A program made the position numbers and the translations under genes. This document shows, piece after piece, positions 34,816 through 42,907 of a DNA stretch of 64,000 bases. The notes under the pieces were generated by a model. It did not search any database. It was not told where the DNA came from and saw only the letters and a program-made list of their open reading frames with translations. This DNA comes from an uncultured Spirochaetales bacterium (GTDB lineage: Bacteria; Spirochaetota; Spirochaetia; Sphaerochaetales; Sphaerochaetaceae): the NCBI GenBank assembly GCA_949288415.1, contig CASEKE010000045.1:1-64000 (forward strand), written 5' to 3'. The first letter of the stretch is position 1. The number at the start of each line of letters is the position of its first letter.

Positions 34816-35106
34816 ATGCAGAATCTCGATTTCATCACACCGCCATGGTATCTCGAGTCGCTGGAGCTCGAGCCGGCTCCTGTATACGAGGCTATAGGCC
34901 TGCAGTTCGTTGCCAAGGTATCGTTCGATGCCGAATCGATAGAAGGCAAGCCCATCGTCGAAACTACCACCGAGAACGTCATGTACGGCTACATGGAAGG
35001 AAAGAAGCTCTACATCACTACGGAGCTTCCCATAGTTGTCGACGACGACGGCAGGAAAAGGACGGTCAGACCTGAATGGTTCCCACGTCACGGACTTTTT
35101 TTCTGA
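34816..35106 (+). CDS. Small acidic protein of unknown function
   Basis: A 96-residue protein, not recognised. It is acidic and beta-rich (FVAKVSFDAESIEGKPIVE, YMEGKKLYITTELPIVVDDD), with a basic end RTVRPEWFPRHGLFF. It has no signal peptide or membrane segment. The strong -35/-10 pair six bases before the ATG and the codon use of its neighbours support a real gene. It lies between SRP RNA and dnaX. Confidence 0.7.
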   Translation: MQNLDFITPPWYLESLELEPAPVYEAIGLQFVAKVSFDAESIEGKPIVETTTENVMYGYMEGKKLYITTELPIVVDDDGRKRTVRPEWFPRHGLFF

Positions 35107-35173
35107 ACCGACCGAAATATATATGAAAAATCCTGATCGCGGATTCCGGGAGCAGTAATCCGCCCCCATTCTG

Positions 35174-35182
35174 TGCTATAAT
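35174..35182 (+). promoter_or_regulatory. Extended -10 promoter of dnaX
   Basis: TGCTATAAT is a perfect -10 box with the TG extension; no good -35 box is seen. It lies 16 bases before the dnaX start with GGAGG in between. The same CTGTGCTATAATC sequence drives nagA. Confidence 0.65.
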
Positions 35183-35198
35183 CGCAAACGGAGGAAAA

Positions 35199-36956
35199 AT
35201 GGCCTACGAAGTAACAGCCACAAGGAAGAGACCCCAAGACTTCGATTCGCTTGTCGGACAGGAGTTCGTCGTATCCACGCTGGAGAATGCGATCAAGGAG
35301 AACAGGATAGCTCACGCATATCTCTTCAGCGGCCCGAGGGGAGTCGGAAAGACAAGCTCCGCAAGGCTTCTTGCCAAGGCCCTGAACTGCGAGAAGGGAC
35401 TCTCGGCACACCCGTGCGGAGTCTGCGAGTCATGCAGGGAGATAACGGCAGGGAACTCGGTCGACGTCATCGAAATCGACGGAGCCAGCTACAACGGCGT
35501 CGATGCCGTGAGGGCAATCAAGGAGGAGGTCACGTTTCCTCCGCAGGCGTCCAGGTACAAGATATACATAATCGACGAGGTCCACATGCTGAGTATCAGC
35601 GCGTTCAACGCATTGCTCAAGACAATAGAGGAACCGCCGGAATACGTAATCTTCATATTTGCAACCACTGAACTGCAGAAAGTCCCGCAGACGATTCGCA
35701 GCCGTTGCCAGCAGTTCCATTTCCAGCTGATCAGTCAGGAGAACATCGTGAGATGCCTGAAGAGCGCCGCAGAAGATCTTGGGATACAGGCCGACGAGGA
35801 CGCTTTGTACTGGATAAGCAAGGAAGGCGCTGGATCGATGAGAGACAGCTATACGCTCTTCGACCAAGTGGCAGCATTTTCGGAAGGACACATAACTCTC
35901 GGGAAAATCCGGGAAAAGCTTGGCATAGCCTCTGGAGAGGCGATAGCCTCCATACTCAGATTCTCCTATCAGGGGGACACCAAAAGCGCAATCGAAGCCC
36001 TCGACGAGCTTTTCTCGAGCGGCGCAAGCGAAGGACAGCTTCTGAAGGATTTCACTGACTATGTACGTTGCCTGCTGTTCTACAAGGCTGGTATACGCCG
36101 GGCAGAGCTGTTGTCCTTCCCTCGGCAGGATATGCCCGAAGACATAATCGAAATGTACTCGAAGGAGATGCTGGAAACCGTCCTCAAGGCATTGATGGAC
36201 CTATACAGAGACATAAGGTATTCGATAAGTCCGCGGTTCGAACTTGAACTGCTGATTTCTCGGCTCTCATCCATAAGATTCCTTTCCTCCCCTCTCGAGA
36301 CTGTACGCAAACTGGAAGAGATACGCAACAGCATCAAGGAAGGACGCATCGAAGTAAGAAGCCAGGTCGTCCCGGTCCGGATGCGTCAGGACGAAGGCTC
36401 AAAAAAAAAGAGTCCTGAGCCGGTAGAAGACGTACAGCAAGACAAGGAGGGCTCCACGGAGCCCGTTGCGGAAGCACCTTTCCAGGATGAGGATGCCCCG
36501 GCTATGGACGATGGGTACGACGACGGATACGAAGCGAAGGAACCGCAAGCCGACGAACTTATAGGAAATCTCGCAAAGGCCCTGAAGGCAGACGGACGGA
36601 GCATCGAATCGATGGCGCTTTCCAGCAAGGTGGTATCTTCCGCACTGGAGAATGGCCGCCTGTCCATCCAGGTCGAATCGAGGATGGCATACGAAACCCT
36701 CACGCGCATCAGAAGACTGATGGAAGGCGAACTTGCCAAGCTCACCGGAAAGAACTACCTTCTTGATGTGCAGATCTTCCACAAAGAGGAAGAAAAGCTC
36801 TCGAAGGAGCTGGAATTTCTGAAACAGCAGTTCAGGAATTCAGAGATATACGACATCAAGGAGGCTGTCAGACATGAATCTAAACCCGTTCGAACTGATG
36901 AAACAACTAGGGTCGATAGAGGGCCAGATGAAACAGATGAAGGAGGAGATGTCTAA
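35199..36956 (+). CDS. dnaX: DNA polymerase III subunit tau (and gamma)
   Basis: Clamp-loader ATPase of 585 residues. Walker A is GPRGVGKTSSARLL near residue 45. The zinc module Cys residues lie in LNCEKG, HPCGVCESCRE (about 65-85). DEVHMLSISAFNALLKTIEEPP is the Walker B region, and sensor 1 FATTELQKVPQTIRSRCQQF follows. After residue 400 comes a low-complexity acidic linker and a C-terminal polymerase-binding region. An A9G run at codons 401-404 is a likely frameshift site giving the short gamma form. Its last 83 bases overlap ybaB, an unusually long overlap. GGAGG lies six bases before the ATG. First of dnaX-ybaB-recR. Confidence 0.97.
   Translation: MAYEVTATRKRPQDFDSLVGQEFVVSTLENAIKENRIAHAYLFSGPRGVGKTSSARLLAKALNCEKGLSAHPCGVCESCREITAGNSVDVIEIDGASYNGVDAVRAIKEEVTFPPQASRYKIYIIDEVHMLSISAFNALLKTIEEPPEYVIFIFATTELQKVPQTIRSRCQQFHFQLISQENIVRCLKSAAEDLGIQADEDALYWISKEGAGSMRDSYTLFDQVAAFSEGHITLGKIREKLGIASGEAIASILRFSYQGDTKSAIEALDELFSSGASEGQLLKDFTDYVRCLLFYKAGIRRAELLSFPRQDMPEDIIEMYSKEMLETVLKALMDLYRDIRYSISPRFELELLISRLSSIRFLSSPLETVRKLEEIRNSIKEGRIEVRSQVVPVRMRQDEGSKKKSPEPVEDVQQDKEGSTEPVAEAPFQDEDAPAMDDGYDDGYEAKEPQADELIGNLAKALKADGRSIESMALSSKVVSSALENGRLSIQVESRMAYETLTRIRRLMEGELAKLTGKNYLLDVQIFHKEEEKLSKELEFLKQQFRNSEIYDIKEAVRHESKPVRTDETTRVDRGPDETDEGGDV
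36401..36418 (+). other. Probable programmed slippage site in dnaX
   Basis: Nine A followed by G (36401-36410) are read as TCA AAA AAA AAG. Slipping back one base gives AAA GAG TCC TGA, a stop at 36416-36418, so a gamma-like product of about 406 residues would result. A CAGGA lies some 15 bases upstream and a GGGCTC/GAGCCC hairpin about 38 bases downstream. Both ribosomal and transcriptional slippage in dnaX are known. Confidence 0.7.
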
Positions 36957-37203
36957 GCTTACGAGCACCGGAAGTGCAGGAGCCGGCCTGGTGGAGATCA
37001 CGATAAACGGAGACTTCATCGTCCAGAAGATAGACATCAATCCCGTGATGATCGACAAGAATGAGAAAGATACTCTGGAAGTGCTCATACAGAGCGCATT
37101 CAACGACGCGACCGTGAAGATGAAAGCGATAATCGAGGATGCGACGAGGCGCAGACTCCAAGCGGCCGGAGTCCCTAACATTCCGCCCTTCGGAGGAAGA
37201 TGA
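36874..37203 (+). CDS. ybaB: YbaB/EbfC nucleoid-associated protein
   Basis: A 109-residue DNA-binding protein of the YbaB/EbfC family. It has the heptad-like N-terminal helix NPFELMKQLGSIEGQMKQMK, the beta core AGLVEITINGDFIVQKIDI and the C-terminal helix LIQSAFNDATVKMKAIIEDA, ending in a Pro/Gly tail. GGAGG precedes its ATG, which lies inside the dnaX frame, 83 bases before the dnaX stop. Its own stop overlaps the recR start. Confidence 0.95.
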   Translation: MNLNPFELMKQLGSIEGQMKQMKEEMSKLTSTGSAGAGLVEITINGDFIVQKIDINPVMIDKNEKDTLEVLIQSAFNDATVKMKAIIEDATRRRLQAAGVPNIPPFGGR

Positions 37204-37793
37204 TGAACGCGATCGAGGATCTTGCGAGACTTCTGAAGAAACTTCCCGGAATGGGCGAGAAATCGGCACTTCGCCTGAGCTATCATCTGATAAAGACCGA
37301 TCCAAGCTTCAACAAGGCTCTCGGAGAGAAGATATCCACACTCCAGGACAGGATACATCCCTGCCCAATCTGCGGATCGTACACCGAAGATGACATATGC
37401 CAGGTGTGCGCCGACCAGAACAGGGACAGAAGCCTTCTGTGCATAGTCGAACAGCCGCAGGATGTTGTGACCATCTCTCAGGCTGGAGTGTACAACGGTC
37501 TCTTCCATGTGCTCGGAGGCGCCATAAATCCACTCGAAGGAATCGGCCCCGATTCGATATCGATCGCTCCTTTGATGAAGAGGATAGAGGAAGGGGCGTT
37601 CAAGGAAATCATAATCGCGACAAACCCGACAGAGGAAGGAGACACGACAGCGCTGTACATACGCAACATGCTCAAGAACCATGGAGAGATAACCCTGACA
37701 CGTCTTGCATCCGGACTTCCGATAGGCGGAGATCTGGGCTATGCGGATAAGACGACTCTAATCAGGTCGATGAGAGGACGGATCAGACTGTAG
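37200..37793 (+). CDS. recR: Recombination mediator protein RecR
   Basis: Recombinational repair protein of 197 residues. The helix-hairpin-helix start LARLLKKLPGMGEKSALRLS, the zinc module CPICGSYTEDDICQVC near residue 58 and the Toprim domain (LLCIVEQPQDVVTISQ to EIIIATNPTEEGDTTALYI) are complete. Starts at 37200 (ATGA with the ybaB stop); a second ATG follows directly. The 3' end overlaps the convergent peptide permease gene by 36 bases without a terminator. Confidence 0.96.
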   Translation: MMNAIEDLARLLKKLPGMGEKSALRLSYHLIKTDPSFNKALGEKISTLQDRIHPCPICGSYTEDDICQVCADQNRDRSLLCIVEQPQDVVTISQAGVYNGLFHVLGGAINPLEGIGPDSISIAPLMKRIEEGAFKEIIIATNPTEEGDTTALYIRNMLKNHGEITLTRLASGLPIGGDLGYADKTTLIRSMRGRIRL

Positions 37794-38528
37794 ATATAGC
37801 GCAAGGCCGGCCAGGAAAAGAATTGCGGCCGGAAAGAAGAAAAGGAAGGGAGAGGTGAAAAGGAAACTTCTCCCTTCCGCCATTATCGACCCGAGACTTG
37901 GGATATCGACCGGAAGTCCGCAGCCCAGGAACGACAGAGAAGCCTCCGTGAGGATGGATGTAGAAAATATGCTTATACTCTGGTTCGCAATTTCCGGATA
38001 TATATGCGGCACATAGTGGCGAAACACAATTCTTCGTCCTCTTATTCCCTCGGCACGCAAAGCCAGCATGAACTCCTCTTTTTCAAGAACCAGAAGCCTA
38101 GCCTGGCTCGTCCGGGCAATGTTCGGTATCTGGGACAACGTCAGAGAAAGATAGAGGATATCGACTCCCTGCCCGAAAAGAGCGACAAGGAAAAGAGAGA
38201 AAAGAACTGCCGGCAAGGACTTCAGCATGTCGGACAATCCTCTGGAAAGGATGCCTATCCATCCGTCTCTGACCATGGCAACGGAAAGTGCGACACCGGC
38301 CACGGTAGCGCTTGCGGTAACGCAGAGCGACAACAGGAACGATACAAGGAATCCTCCGGATGTACGTGCAAGCAGATCGCGTCCGAAGCTGTCCGTACCG
38401 AACGGATGTTCGGCCGAAGGCACAAGCAGTCTCGAGGAAAGATCGGTGTCGGTTCCATGTACAAACAAGACTGCCATTGCAAGCAGCATAGCCATGAGCA
38501 CGAAGCCCAGAACACGCTTTCCGCTCAT
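37758..38528 (-). CDS. Peptide ABC transporter permease, DppC/OppC type
   Basis: Permease of 256 residues. After the first membrane segment comes the DppC-type stretch LLVPSAEHPFGTDSFGRDLLARTSGG, only partly matching the family. The EAA-like loop is MLALRAEGIRGRRIVFRHYVP. It is somewhat shorter than usual DppC proteins. GGAGG before the ATG; four-base overlap (ATGA) with the DppB-type gene. Substrate peptide, nickel or oligosaccharide is open. Confidence 0.88.
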   Translation of the reverse strand: MSGKRVLGFVLMAMLLAMAVLFVHGTDTDLSSRLLVPSAEHPFGTDSFGRDLLARTSGGFLVSFLLSLCVTASATVAGVALSVAMVRDGWIGILSRGLSDMLKSLPAVLFSLFLVALFGQGVDILYLSLTLSQIPNIARTSQARLLVLEKEEFMLALRAEGIRGRRIVFRHYVPHIYPEIANQSISIFSTSILTEASLSFLGCGLPVDIPSLGSIMAEGRSFLFTSPFLFFFPAAILFLAGLALYLQSDPSSHRPD

Positions 38529-39448
38529 CTTTCTTCCCTCCTTATCCGAGGATCCGCAATCGACATCGCTATCTCGCTTACGATGGACGAGAAAGAGACG
38601 AACAGAAAGAACAGCATTATCAGCGTGACTGCAAGCCGTATATCCCTGCTCAGGGCGGCCGATACGAAAAGCGATCCCAGCCCCGGAAGCGCGAATACGC
38701 TCTCTGTGACCGCGCTTCCGGCCATCATTGCACCGAAACTCTGGCTGAGAAGGGCAAGGTAAGGCGGCAGCGACGGACGGAGAATGACGTGCGACACTAT
38801 TTTTCTTCCGCTCCTACCCTTCGCAATCGACGTCGTCACATACGGCTGTCTTGCCTCGCGGCGAAGGCTATTCTTCAGGACGCGGGAAAGAAGTGCGGAA
38901 TGCATCAGGCTCGTGGAAAGCACAGGAAGCAGCATATGACGCAGATTTTCGGAAAGAGAAACTGAAACAGGGACGAAACCTCCGGAAGGAAGTCCGGAGA
39001 CCACCACTATGAGCAGTATCGACAGTAGAAAAGACGGCAAGGAGAATATGACTATCGAAAGAATATCTCCCGCGACATCCAGGAATGCCCCGCTTCTGTG
39101 CACGCCTGTAACGGCCATCACCAAAGAAAAGACGATCGACAGACAAAGGGAAAGGAGAGTCAGCTCAAGCGTCACGGAAAACCGCGAAAGAACGAGGCTC
39201 GATATGGCAGTGCCTTTTACGTCATAGCCCCAATCAAGCAGAAAGAAGTCCTTCATGAACGAAAGATATCCTACGAACGGATTTTCCGAAGTTCCCAGAT
39301 GTGCGTTCAGGGCAGCTACGCTCTCTTCGTCGGCATAATCCCCGAGAAGGTACGAAGCCTGGTTTCCAGAGGCAAGATCCGCCAACATGTATGCGACGAA
39401 GGATACGGCAAGAAGCAGAACCAGGACGCTTGCTATTCTTCTTCCCAT
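38525..39448 (-). CDS. Peptide ABC transporter permease, DppB/OppB type
   Basis: Permease of 307 residues with N-terminal RRIASVLVLLLAVSFVAYML, the long periplasmic loop and FGAMMAGSAVTESVFALPGLG, the hallmark of DppB-type permeases, near residue 245. GAGGAAG before the ATG at 39448 decides against the upstream ATG. It overlaps the end of the binding-protein gene by 16 bases. Confidence 0.9.
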   Translation of the reverse strand: MGRRIASVLVLLLAVSFVAYMLADLASGNQASYLLGDYADEESVAALNAHLGTSENPFVGYLSFMKDFFLLDWGYDVKGTAISSLVLSRFSVTLELTLLSLCLSIVFSLVMAVTGVHRSGAFLDVAGDILSIVIFSLPSFLLSILLIVVVSGLPSGGFVPVSVSLSENLRHMLLPVLSTSLMHSALLSRVLKNSLRREARQPYVTTSIAKGRSGRKIVSHVILRPSLPPYLALLSQSFGAMMAGSAVTESVFALPGLGSLFVSAALSRDIRLAVTLIMLFFLFVSFSSIVSEIAMSIADPRIRREER

Positions 39449-40944
39449 CCAGTCTTCCTCGCATTCCAAAGATGCGCACCATCGAAATAGATGACGCCTT
39501 CGAGGTCGCTCGACGAAGCATGGATCGTCATGTAATGACCTGGGACTATCACGGGAAGATCGGCATAGTAGAACTCCTGTGCTTCGTTCCAGATTGCGAC
39601 GGCCTCCTCCATGCTCGGCGCATCGAGAAAAGATTCCAGATACGCTTCACTCGTCTCGCTAGAATACCACCCCGGATACGTAGGGGAAAGGTAGAGCTTC
39701 ATTACAGGCAGGGGAACCGAAGAAAAAGCGCTGATCATTATCTCGAATTCGCCTTCGTTCCTCTTTTCAAGGAACCCAGCCCAATCGAGAACGGTTATGC
39801 TTGCATCAAGACCCGCCTGCTCCAGTTCGTCCGCAAGAACTACTGCAATCTTGTCCAGATTGGACAGATTCGAAACCAGTATTCTCACCTGCCGACCTGC
39901 AAGATCGTTCTCCTCGATGAATTCCCGGGCCCTTTCGACTCCTCTTTCTATTCCGGGATCCGGAACGGAAAAAGGTCCTTTCTCCATGTAATCCTCATGA
40001 AGAGCATACCCGTAATCGCCGTAGCAGGCCTTCATCAGACTGTCAGGATCGATTGCAAGGTCCACGGCTTTCCTCAAATCGGGATCGGCCGTCCTCTTGT
40101 TGAAAACAAGAGCTATGGAGCCGGACTCGTCCCCTCCGTACAGCTTTATTTCTCCGTTTTTCTCGAACGCCGGGATGTCCTGGCTCATCACGTCGTTGAT
40201 ATAATCGTATTCTCCCCTTTCAAGACCGATTCTACGAGCAATTGAATCGGGGACAATCAGGTATTCTATCCTGTCTGCATATGCCTTCTTGTCAGCGGCA
40301 ATTCCATCCCCTCCGCGGCCGGTGCCGACATACGAGGGAAAGCGTTCCAGCACGATCCTGTGCCCTTCCTCGTATCCGGAAAGCATGTACGGTCCGGTTC
40401 CTACGACGGAAGAGACAAGGTCGTCAGGAGAAAGGCAGAGTTCCTTAGGCATGATAACGGCCGAAAGGGGGCTGGAAGCAAGAAGATAAGGGAGGAAAGT
40501 CAGGGAATTCATTGCTTCGAGGACAACCTCTCCGTCGTCCGAGACCTCGAACCTCGCCGTACCTGCGATCCTGGCGGCATCCTCGTAGCAATCGATCCAC
40601 CTGTTCAGGCTGCAGACCACATCCTCCGGTTCCATCAGTGTCCCGTCATGAAAAGGCACGCCGCTCCGAAGTGTCGCAACGAACCTTCTTCCTTCGTTCT
40701 CGAGGCGATATTCCTCGGCAAGTTCCCCTGTTATGTTTCCATCCTCGTCAAGCACGAACAGCCTTTCATAGACTTGGCCGACCAGCATGTCCCTGAGAGA
40801 CCTGTTGTTGCTTCTCATGACATCCAGCGACGGCACATCCTGGCTGTATGCCACGTGCAGAACACGGCCCTCATCCTCAGGAGCGGAACATGCGACAAGC
40901 AGGAAAGACAAAAGCGACACAAGGTACAGGAGCTTTTTCATCAT
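39433..40944 (-). CDS. Peptide-type binding lipoprotein (SBP_bac_5)
   Basis: Lipoprotein of 503 residues; the signal peptide MMKKLLYLVSLLSFLLVAC ends in a lipobox. DppA/OppA-type blocks are VGQVYERLFVLDEDGNITGE, FVATLRSGVPFHDGTLMEPE and SSVVGTGPYMLSGYEEGH. No ribosome site is seen before either of the two tandem ATGs; a TACATT box six bases upstream suggests a leaderless mRNA. First gene of a three-gene importer operon without ATPase genes. Divergent from a second OppA-like gene. Confidence 0.9.
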   Translation of the reverse strand: MMKKLLYLVSLLSFLLVACSAPEDEGRVLHVAYSQDVPSLDVMRSNNRSLRDMLVGQVYERLFVLDEDGNITGELAEEYRLENEGRRFVATLRSGVPFHDGTLMEPEDVVCSLNRWIDCYEDAARIAGTARFEVSDDGEVVLEAMNSLTFLPYLLASSPLSAVIMPKELCLSPDDLVSSVVGTGPYMLSGYEEGHRIVLERFPSYVGTGRGGDGIAADKKAYADRIEYLIVPDSIARRIGLERGEYDYINDVMSQDIPAFEKNGEIKLYGGDESGSIALVFNKRTADPDLRKAVDLAIDPDSLMKACYGDYGYALHEDYMEKGPFSVPDPGIERGVERAREFIEENDLAGRQVRILVSNLSNLDKIAVVLADELEQAGLDASITVLDWAGFLEKRNEGEFEIMISAFSSVPLPVMKLYLSPTYPGWYSSETSEAYLESFLDAPSMEEAVAIWNEAQEFYYADLPVIVPGHYMTIHASSSDLEGVIYFDGAHLWNARKTGWEEE

Positions 40945-41055
40945 GAAAACAATGTATCCTATTTCCGATTCTTTTCATAGTGATGAGTTTTTACCCATGA
41001 ATGTATAAATATTCATATATCGGACGATATTTTCATATTTTATGCATCAAAGTAC

Positions 41056-41084
41056 TTGAATAATGCATATCGGATGAATATGAT
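41056..41084 (+). promoter_or_regulatory. Promoter of the OppA-like gene
   Basis: TTGAAT (41056-41061) and TATGAT (41079-41084) with 17 bases between; the gene starts 40 bases later with GAGAGG in the leader. Confidence 0.7.
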
Positions 41085-41123
41085 GCTATTTCGGAAAACT
41101 GGTTTAGAGAGGTTTCGAAAAAA

Positions 41124-42767
41124 ATGGGAAAATACATTGCAACACTGCTTTCCATCCTTGCCGCATTTCTTTTTCTGACATCATGCACGAAAGAGAACAC
41201 CGCGGCAAGCTTGGAAACCTCAAGCAAAACTATCGCAGAGGAATCCGTCACGGATGACGACGGAAAGACCGAAGAGCCGCTGACATTCACGATTGCAAAC
41301 GGAAGCGAGCCAATGAGCCTGGATCCGGCACAGATGCAGGGTACTGTCGAACACAGGATCTTCGAAGCGCTTTTCGAGGGCCTCGTCTCGACAGATGAAA
41401 ACGGACAGCCTGTACCCGGAGTCGCAGAAAGCTGGCAGATCAGCGACGACGGCCTTACCTACACCTTCACTCTTCGCGACGATGCGCTATGGTCCGACGG
41501 AACGAAGATAACGGCCGACGACGTAGTATATTCCTGGCTCAGGGAACTTGCGCCCGAGACAGCATCGCCATATGCATGGTTCCCTGCCATGTTCATCGCG
41601 GGAGCCGCCGAATACAACGCCTCGGAGGCCGGTGCCGACGCAGTGAAGATAGCCGCGATCGACGAGAGGACCTTCACCATGGAACTCATAGGCCCGTTTC
41701 CATATGTGCTGAACGCTCTTACGCACTACACTTTCGCCATAGTCCCGAAACAGGCCATCGAAGCCCATGGAGACGAATGGACGCTCCCCGGCAATTTCGT
41801 CGGAAACGGACCGTTCGTGCTCAAGGAATGGGCGCCTCAGAACAAGATAGTATGCGAAAAGAGCTCCACCTACTGGGACAAGGATGCCGTAAGCCTCGAC
41901 GAGGTGATCTACCTAGCTTCCGACGATATCAACACCAACTACATCATGTTCCAGGCCGGACAGGTCGACTGGTGCACGACGGTACCCGCGGATCTGCTTG
42001 ATTCGATCATGATGAGCAACGAATACCAGGCATCGCCGCAGCTCTCGACCTACTACTATTCGATCAACGTCGACAAGGCACCTCTCAACGACGTGCGCGT
42101 CAGGAAGGCGCTCGCATACGCAATCGATCGTTATGCCCTCGTCGATTCAGTCCTCAAGGCCGGCCAGATACCATGCTGGGGAATAGTTCCGCCGATGCAG
42201 GGATACGAAGGACTTGGCGACGACAGGTTCGATCCTGAGCTTGCCCAGGAACTTCTTGCGGAGGCCGGATATCCGAACGGAGTCGGATTCCCGACCATAA
42301 GCATCCTGTACAACACGGATGACAACCACAAGGCGATAGCCGAATTCATACAGGCACAGTTCAAGGAGAATCTCAACATCGAAGTAACGCTCGAAAACCA
42401 GGAATGGGCGACCTACAATGCGAACAGGGACTCACACAACTTCGAGCTCGCCAGAGCAGGTTGGGTCGGAGACTATCAGGATCCGAACACATTCCTCGAT
42501 ATGTTCGTATCCGGAGCCGCAATGAACGATGTCGGATATGCCAACGAGGAATACGACGCATTGATCGAGAAGGCAGCTTCCATGCCTGACGGAGCAGAAC
42601 GATATGCGGTGCTTCAGGAAGCCGAGAACATGCTTGTGCTCGAAGACCAGGCAATCATACCCCTCTTCTTCTATGTTTCGCAGCATCTTGTAGACACGGC
42701 AAAATGGGGAGGATGGGAAAGCAATCTGATGGATTACCATCCGGTCAAGTACATCTACAAAAAGTAG
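41124..42767 (+). CDS. oppA: Oligopeptide-binding lipoprotein, OppA type
   Basis: Lipoprotein of 547 residues. The signal peptide ends in LTSC near residue 21, then an acidic/Thr linker. OppA blocks are plain: GSEPMSLDPAQMQGTVEHRI, RIFEALFEGLVSTDENGQPV, FTLRDDALWSDGTKITADDV and LPGNFVGNGPFVLKEWAPQN. Monocistronic, with its own promoter and terminator, so it probably serves permeases encoded elsewhere or shares the DppBC pair across the divergent region. Confidence 0.93.
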   Translation: MGKYIATLLSILAAFLFLTSCTKENTAASLETSSKTIAEESVTDDDGKTEEPLTFTIANGSEPMSLDPAQMQGTVEHRIFEALFEGLVSTDENGQPVPGVAESWQISDDGLTYTFTLRDDALWSDGTKITADDVVYSWLRELAPETASPYAWFPAMFIAGAAEYNASEAGADAVKIAAIDERTFTMELIGPFPYVLNALTHYTFAIVPKQAIEAHGDEWTLPGNFVGNGPFVLKEWAPQNKIVCEKSSTYWDKDAVSLDEVIYLASDDINTNYIMFQAGQVDWCTTVPADLLDSIMMSNEYQASPQLSTYYYSINVDKAPLNDVRVRKALAYAIDRYALVDSVLKAGQIPCWGIVPPMQGYEGLGDDRFDPELAQELLAEAGYPNGVGFPTISILYNTDDNHKAIAEFIQAQFKENLNIEVTLENQEWATYNANRDSHNFELARAGWVGDYQDPNTFLDMFVSGAAMNDVGYANEEYDALIEKAASMPDGAERYAVLQEAENMLVLEDQAIIPLFFYVSQHLVDTAKWGGWESNLMDYHPVKYIYKK

Positions 42768-42778
42768 AGAAACGGAGA

Positions 42779-42808
42779 AGGGACTGCCGGCAAGGCGGTC
42801 CCTTTTTC
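42779..42808 (+). terminator. Intrinsic terminator of the OppA-like gene
   Basis: AGGGACTGCC and GGCGGTCCCT pair over ten positions (one T-G) around GGCAA, followed by TTTTT. It starts 12 bases after the stop. Confidence 0.9.
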
Positions 42809-42907
42809 CATCCGACGTGGTGTTTTGCCCTTCCTGCTTTCCGGCAAATGTGACACAAGTCCCCATTCGGGACACGTAACGTCTCTTTCCTGTACAAAAA
42901 AACGCAA

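Noticed and set aside
42835-42885. A GTCCC/GGGAC hairpin as terminator for the histidine kinase gene
   Set aside because: Short stem and no T-run on the minus strand.
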